This document shows, piece after piece, positions 4,263 to 7,224 of a stretch of 7,224 nt of DNA (positions are counted from its first letter, which is position 1; each line of letters begins with the position of its first letter). The notes beneath the pieces were generated by a model that searched no databases, had not been told where the DNA came from, and saw nothing but the letters and a program-made list of their open reading frames with translations. Source of the stretch: Verrucomicrobia bacterium UBA2970 (GTDB lineage: Bacteria; Verrucomicrobiota; Verrucomicrobiia; Limisphaerales; AAA164-E04); NCBI GenBank assembly GCA_002348345.1, contig DEAY01000213.1, positions 1-7,224 of the forward strand, read 5' to 3'. A program made the position numbers and the translations under genes.

Positions 4263-7037
4263 GTGTCCGAAGACGTAGCCCATTCCAGCCCTCCAGAGCG
4301 ACGACGATACGTTCGAGCGATCGGTTCACGGTTGCGTGTGGTCTTCTTCATCGTGTTAGGACTGGTGGCGCTCCTGGGGGCGAATTCGGCCTACCTGGCA
4401 AGCATCACCTTTCTCGAGTGGCTGCAGGGAGAGACCTACCAGAATTATTTCTACCAACTCATGTTTCTGGGGCATCTGCTCCTGGGATTGCTCTTGCTGG
4501 GTCCGTTCATCGTTTTTGGAATCGGGCATATCCGAAACGCCCACGATCGTCCGAATCGTCGGGCCGTCAGGGTTGGTTATGCCTTATTCGGTGTCAGTCT
4601 CGCCCTCCTGATTTCGGGAATCGTGTTGATGCGGGTGGAGGGGTTTGAAATCCGAAATCCCGACACCCGATCCGGCGCTTATTGGATCCATGTTCTGAGC
4701 CCACTCGTGGCGGTGTGGCTGTATGTCCTTCACCGGCTCGCCGGTCCCAGGATCAAGTGGCGCGTGGGGCTGACCTGGATGGTGGCGGTGGGATTGATCG
4801 TGTTGGGAATGGTGCTCTTCCACGCCCAGGATCCTCGGAAGTGGAATGTGGTGGGACCAAAAGAGGGGAGCCAGTATTTCGAACCCTCCTTGGCTCGGAC
4901 GGCCAGCGGAAACTTTATCCCGGCCGAGACGTTGATGATGGATCAGTATTGCATGGAGTGTCACCCCGATGCCTATGAGGGATGGTTTCATAGCGCTCAC
5001 CGCTTCAGTTCCTTCAACAACGAGCCCTATCTCTTCAGCATCAGTGAGACGCGGGAGGTGCTGATGGAGCGGGACGGGAATGTACAGGCCTCTCGATGGT
5101 GCGCCGGTTGTCATGATCTCGTGCCGTTTTTTAGCGGCGCCTTTGACGATCCCAACTTCGACATGAGGAATCATCCGACCGCGAAGGCGGGGATCACCTG
5201 TACCGCCTGTCACGCGATCACTCATGTGAACAGTCCCCGGGGAAACGCGGACTACACGATTGAGGAACCCATTCACTATCCCTTTGCCAAGAGCGAAAAT
5301 CGATTGCTGCGGTTCATCAACCGGCAAATGGTCAAGGCGAAACCGGCGTTTCACAAAAAAACGTTCCTCAAACCGCTTCACCAAACGGCTGAGTTTTGCT
5401 CGACCTGCCACAAGGTGAGCTTGCCTTTTGAGTTGACCCACTACAAGGAGTGGCTTCGCGGGCAGAATCACTACGACAACTTCCTTATCAGCGGGGTGTC
5501 GGGCGGCAATGCGAAATCCTTTTACTACCCGCCGAAGGCGGAATCGAACTGCAACGGTTGCCACATGCCCCTCCAGGCGTCCAACGACTTTGGCGCACGG
5601 TTGTTTGGTGAAGGAACGACGCCTTCCATTCATGACCACCTGTTCCCAGGGGGCAACACGGGCGTGCCGGCGATTCGGGGCGATGACGAAGCGGTCAAGG
5701 CTCAGCAGGCGATTCTCGAGGACTCGGTCCGAATCGATCTTTTTGGAATCCGGGAAGGGGGCACCATTGATGGCCTTCTGAGGGCACCGCTCCGCCCCTT
5801 GGCGCCCACCTTGGAGCCGGGCCGAACCTACCTCCTTGAGGTGGTTTTACGAACGCTGACCCTCGGTCACTTGTTCACCCAGGGAACGACCGACTCCAAC
5901 CAGGTTTGGGTTGAGATCGAGGTGCGATCGAAGGAGGGGATCGTCGGCAAGAGCGGAGGGCTGGATGAGGATCGGCGGGTGGATCCTTGGTCCCACTTTG
6001 TCAACGTCTACATGTTGGACCGATTCGGGAAGCGAATCGACCGGCGCAACGCGCAGGATATCTTTACGCCGCTTTACAATAACCAGATTCCCCCTGGAGC
6101 GGCGAGTGTCATGCACTATCGGCTGCAGGTGCCCGAGGACGTGACCGGCCCGCTGACGGTGAGTGCGAAGGTGAATTACCGCAAGTTTGACACAACCTAC
6201 ATGCAGCATGTTTATGGTCCGGACTTTGTGAACAATCTCCCGATCACCGAGATGGCGCGGGATGAAGTGGTGCTCTCGGTCAATGGCCAGGGCCCGGACT
6301 CGGAATCGTCAACGATCCCAGAATGGCAGCGGTGGAATGACTACGGCATCGGGCTGTTGCTCAAAAGTGGCGCTGGGAGTGACAAGGGTCAACTTCGGCA
6401 GGCGGAACAAGCCTTTGAGAAGGTGGAGCAAGGCGGGCGCCCTGATGGGCCGCTCAACCTGGCGAGGGTGTATTTGCAGGAGGGTCGGGTGACCGAGGCG
6501 GTTGAGGCTTTGCAACGGGCGACCCATTTCGATCCGCCGGCACCGCGTTGGACGCTGGCCTGGTTCAATGCCCTGGTGAATAAACAGAACGGATTGTTTG
6601 ACGAGGCCATTAGAGATTTTCGAAGCGTCCTGGAAGATCGCTATCCGGAGTTGGAGGAACGGGGGTTTGATTTTTCGAAAGACTACCAGGTGCTCAACGA
6701 GCTGGGCCTCACGTATTACGCGAAATCGACAACCGTGAGATCGCGCCCGGCAGAGTATCAATCCACCCTGCAGTTGGCCGTTGATACCTTCGCCAAGACG
6801 CTGGCGTTGGATCCGGAGAACGAGACGGCCCACCACAACCTTGGAATCATCTTTGCCCTCCTCGGCGATGAGGCCAAGGCCCAGGAGCATCGCGCTCTTC
6901 ATGAACGGTATCGGGTGGACAACAACGCCCGCGATCAAGTGATTGCCATTGCCAGGGAGGAAAACCCCGCAGCCCGGAACGCCGCCCAAGGTGTGGTGAT
7001 TTATGATTTACAGCGCGCCGGGGCCCCGGGGCGGTAG
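4263..7037 (+). CDS. Membrane-anchored pentaheme cytochrome c with C-terminal TPR domain
   Basis: 924 residues from GTG 4263 (numbering used here), or 935 from TTG 4230. The N-terminus is basic (ERRRYVRAIGSRLR), then five predicted membrane helices at about 25-46, 62-89, 102-123, 139-159 and 166-186. Loops rich in Arg/Lys between helices 2-3 and 4-5 put the N-terminus in the cytoplasm and everything after helix 5 in the periplasm. Five CXXCH heme c sites follow: CMECH 230, CAGCH 280, CTACH 313, CSTCH 379 and CNGCH 430. The first three sit in a cytochrome c554-like context (HPDAYEGWFHSAH, ACHAITH). Residues about 485-670 form a beta-rich domain containing LGHLFTQGTTDSNQVW, as in other periplasmic multiheme proteins. 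Residues about 695-887 hold roughly four or five TPR-like units (e.g. LNLARVYLQEGRVTEAVEAL). His71/His89 (helix 2) and His143/His157 (helix 4) could bind two b hemes. Role inferred: electron transfer from quinol to a periplasmic partner. The partner and final acceptor are unknown. Confidence 0.93.
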   Translation: MSEDVAHSSPPERRRYVRAIGSRLRVVFFIVLGLVALLGANSAYLASITFLEWLQGETYQNYFYQLMFLGHLLLGLLLLGPFIVFGIGHIRNAHDRPNRRAVRVGYALFGVSLALLISGIVLMRVEGFEIRNPDTRSGAYWIHVLSPLVAVWLYVLHRLAGPRIKWRVGLTWMVAVGLIVLGMVLFHAQDPRKWNVVGPKEGSQYFEPSLARTASGNFIPAETLMMDQYCMECHPDAYEGWFHSAHRFSSFNNEPYLFSISETREVLMERDGNVQASRWCAGCHDLVPFFSGAFDDPNFDMRNHPTAKAGITCTACHAITHVNSPRGNADYTIEEPIHYPFAKSENRLLRFINRQMVKAKPAFHKKTFLKPLHQTAEFCSTCHKVSLPFELTHYKEWLRGQNHYDNFLISGVSGGNAKSFYYPPKAESNCNGCHMPLQASNDFGARLFGEGTTPSIHDHLFPGGNTGVPAIRGDDEAVKAQQAILEDSVRIDLFGIREGGTIDGLLRAPLRPLAPTLEPGRTYLLEVVLRTLTLGHLFTQGTTDSNQVWVEIEVRSKEGIVGKSGGLDEDRRVDPWSHFVNVYMLDRFGKRIDRRNAQDIFTPLYNNQIPPGAASVMHYRLQVPEDVTGPLTVSAKVNYRKFDTTYMQHVYGPDFVNNLPITEMARDEVVLSVNGQGPDSESSTIPEWQRWNDYGIGLLLKSGAGSDKGQLRQAEQAFEKVEQGGRPDGPLNLARVYLQEGRVTEAVEALQRATHFDPPAPRWTLAWFNALVNKQNGLFDEAIRDFRSVLEDRYPELEERGFDFSKDYQVLNELGLTYYAKSTTVRSRPAEYQSTLQLAVDTFAKTLALDPENETAHHNLGIIFALLGDEAKAQEHRALHERYRVDNNARDQVIAIAREENPAARNAAQGVVIYDLQRAGAPGR
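7018..7032. repeat. GC-only overlapping palindromes at the 3' end of the cytochrome gene
   Basis: CCGGGGCCCCGG (7018-7029) and GCCCCGGGGC (7023-7032) are overlapping perfect palindromes covering the last codons (GAPGR). They may form RNA structure near the stop, but there is no spacer loop or T tract, so this is not a standard terminator. It may simply reflect GC-rich codons. Confidence 0.3.
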
Positions 7038-7107
7038 GTCATTGCCTCCCTTCAACCTTCCCGCCGGAACGCTTGGGGTTGCTCCGCTCCCGGATCTGAG
7101 TTAGATC

Positions 7108-7224
7108 ATGGCCATGCGGGATTCGGATCCGGAGCCAGAGGATGGCCTTGAAGTAACAGATCACGTTGACGACGCCGTGATTGGGCGCGCCTTTCGCTGG
7201 TCGGGGATTGCCTTGATGGGAATC
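7108..7224 (+). CDS. Start of a downstream gene, probably membrane-anchored protein (partial)
   Basis: An ATG at 7108 opens a frame that stays open for 39 codons to the window end. An in-frame TAG at 7102-7104 rules out a longer start; a second in-frame ATG is at 7114. The first 22 residues are strongly acidic (MAMRDSDPEPEDGLEVTDHV, then DD). They lead into AVIGRAFRWSGIALMGI, a basic-then-hydrophobic pattern that looks like the beginning of a membrane helix with the acidic tail in the cytoplasm. A weak TGAG (7097-7100) lies 7 bases upstream. The gene is 70 bases behind the cytochrome gene on the same strand with no terminator between, so co-transcription is likely. From memory, similar acidic-tail-plus-helix starts occur in CRTAC1 (FG-GAP/ASPIC-UnbV) proteins of planctomycetes and verrucomicrobia, but too little is visible to assign a family. 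Confidence 0.6.
   Translation, partial: MAMRDSDPEPEDGLEVTDHVDDAVIGRAFRWSGIALMGI

Noticed and set aside
4237..4278. A 13-codon leader peptide (ATG 4237) overlapping the cytochrome start
   Set aside because: It has no own ribosome binding site and no regulatory codon pattern; GGAGGTGA lies inside it, not before it.
4584..5639. A 351-codon minus-strand open frame opposite the cytochrome gene
   Set aside because: It is antisense to the membrane and heme region, whose CXXCH sites and topology are unmistakable. Its His/Arg-rich translation reads as a codon-bias shadow.
6309..6989. A 226-codon minus-strand open frame opposite the TPR region
   Set aside because: The plus-strand frame carries coherent TPR repeats; the reverse frame shows no domain or ribosome binding site.
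7053..7081. CAACC...GGTTG inverted repeat after the cytochrome stop
   Set aside because: The stem is only 5 base pairs with a 19-base loop and no following T run, so it does not support a terminator between the cytochrome gene and the next gene.

Overview
The window is bacterial chromosomal DNA, moderately GC-rich, with no mobile-element, CRISPR or RNA-gene signal. The gene set suggests a Gram-negative bacterium with a periplasm and membrane-linked electron transfer: two secreted proteins with signal peptides, a YggS-type PLP protein, and a large membrane-anchored multiheme cytochrome c with a TPR tail. The style of these proteins (giant heme/TPR fusions, secreted proteins of unknown family) points to the Planctomycetes/Verrucomicrobia (PVC) or a similar deep-branching group. 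That is an inference from protein style, not from a marker gene.

Layout. On the minus strand, reading right to left from about 4171: yggS (3491-4171), a 93-residue hypothetical protein (3145-3426), a secreted prolyl-oligopeptidase-family S9 peptidase (860-3001), and after a 218-base gap with a possible terminator and a possible promoter, the 5' part of a gene for a secreted protein of unknown family that leaves the window at base 1. On the plus strand, diverging from yggS: a gene of about 2.8 kb (start 4263 or 4230, stop 7037) for a fusion protein with five transmembrane helices, five CXXCH heme c sites and a C-terminal TPR domain. It is followed 70 bases later by the first 39 codons of another gene (7108 to the window end).

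How they may work together. The minus-strand genes look like housekeeping and exported hydrolytic functions and share no obvious pathway. The cytochrome is the notable item. Histidines in membrane helices 2 and 4 are placed so that the anchor itself could hold two b hemes, making the protein a one-chain quinol-to-periplasm electron conduit with a periplasmic TPR docking domain. The start codons of yggS and the cytochrome gene lie about 60-90 bases apart. The gap contains a self-complementary TTTATAAA, which could serve as the -10 element in both directions, and a perfect 6-2-6 palindrome next to the cytochrome start.

No complete, clearly new multi-gene system is visible. The best candidate for something undescribed is the b/c/TPR cytochrome together with the partial gene behind it.
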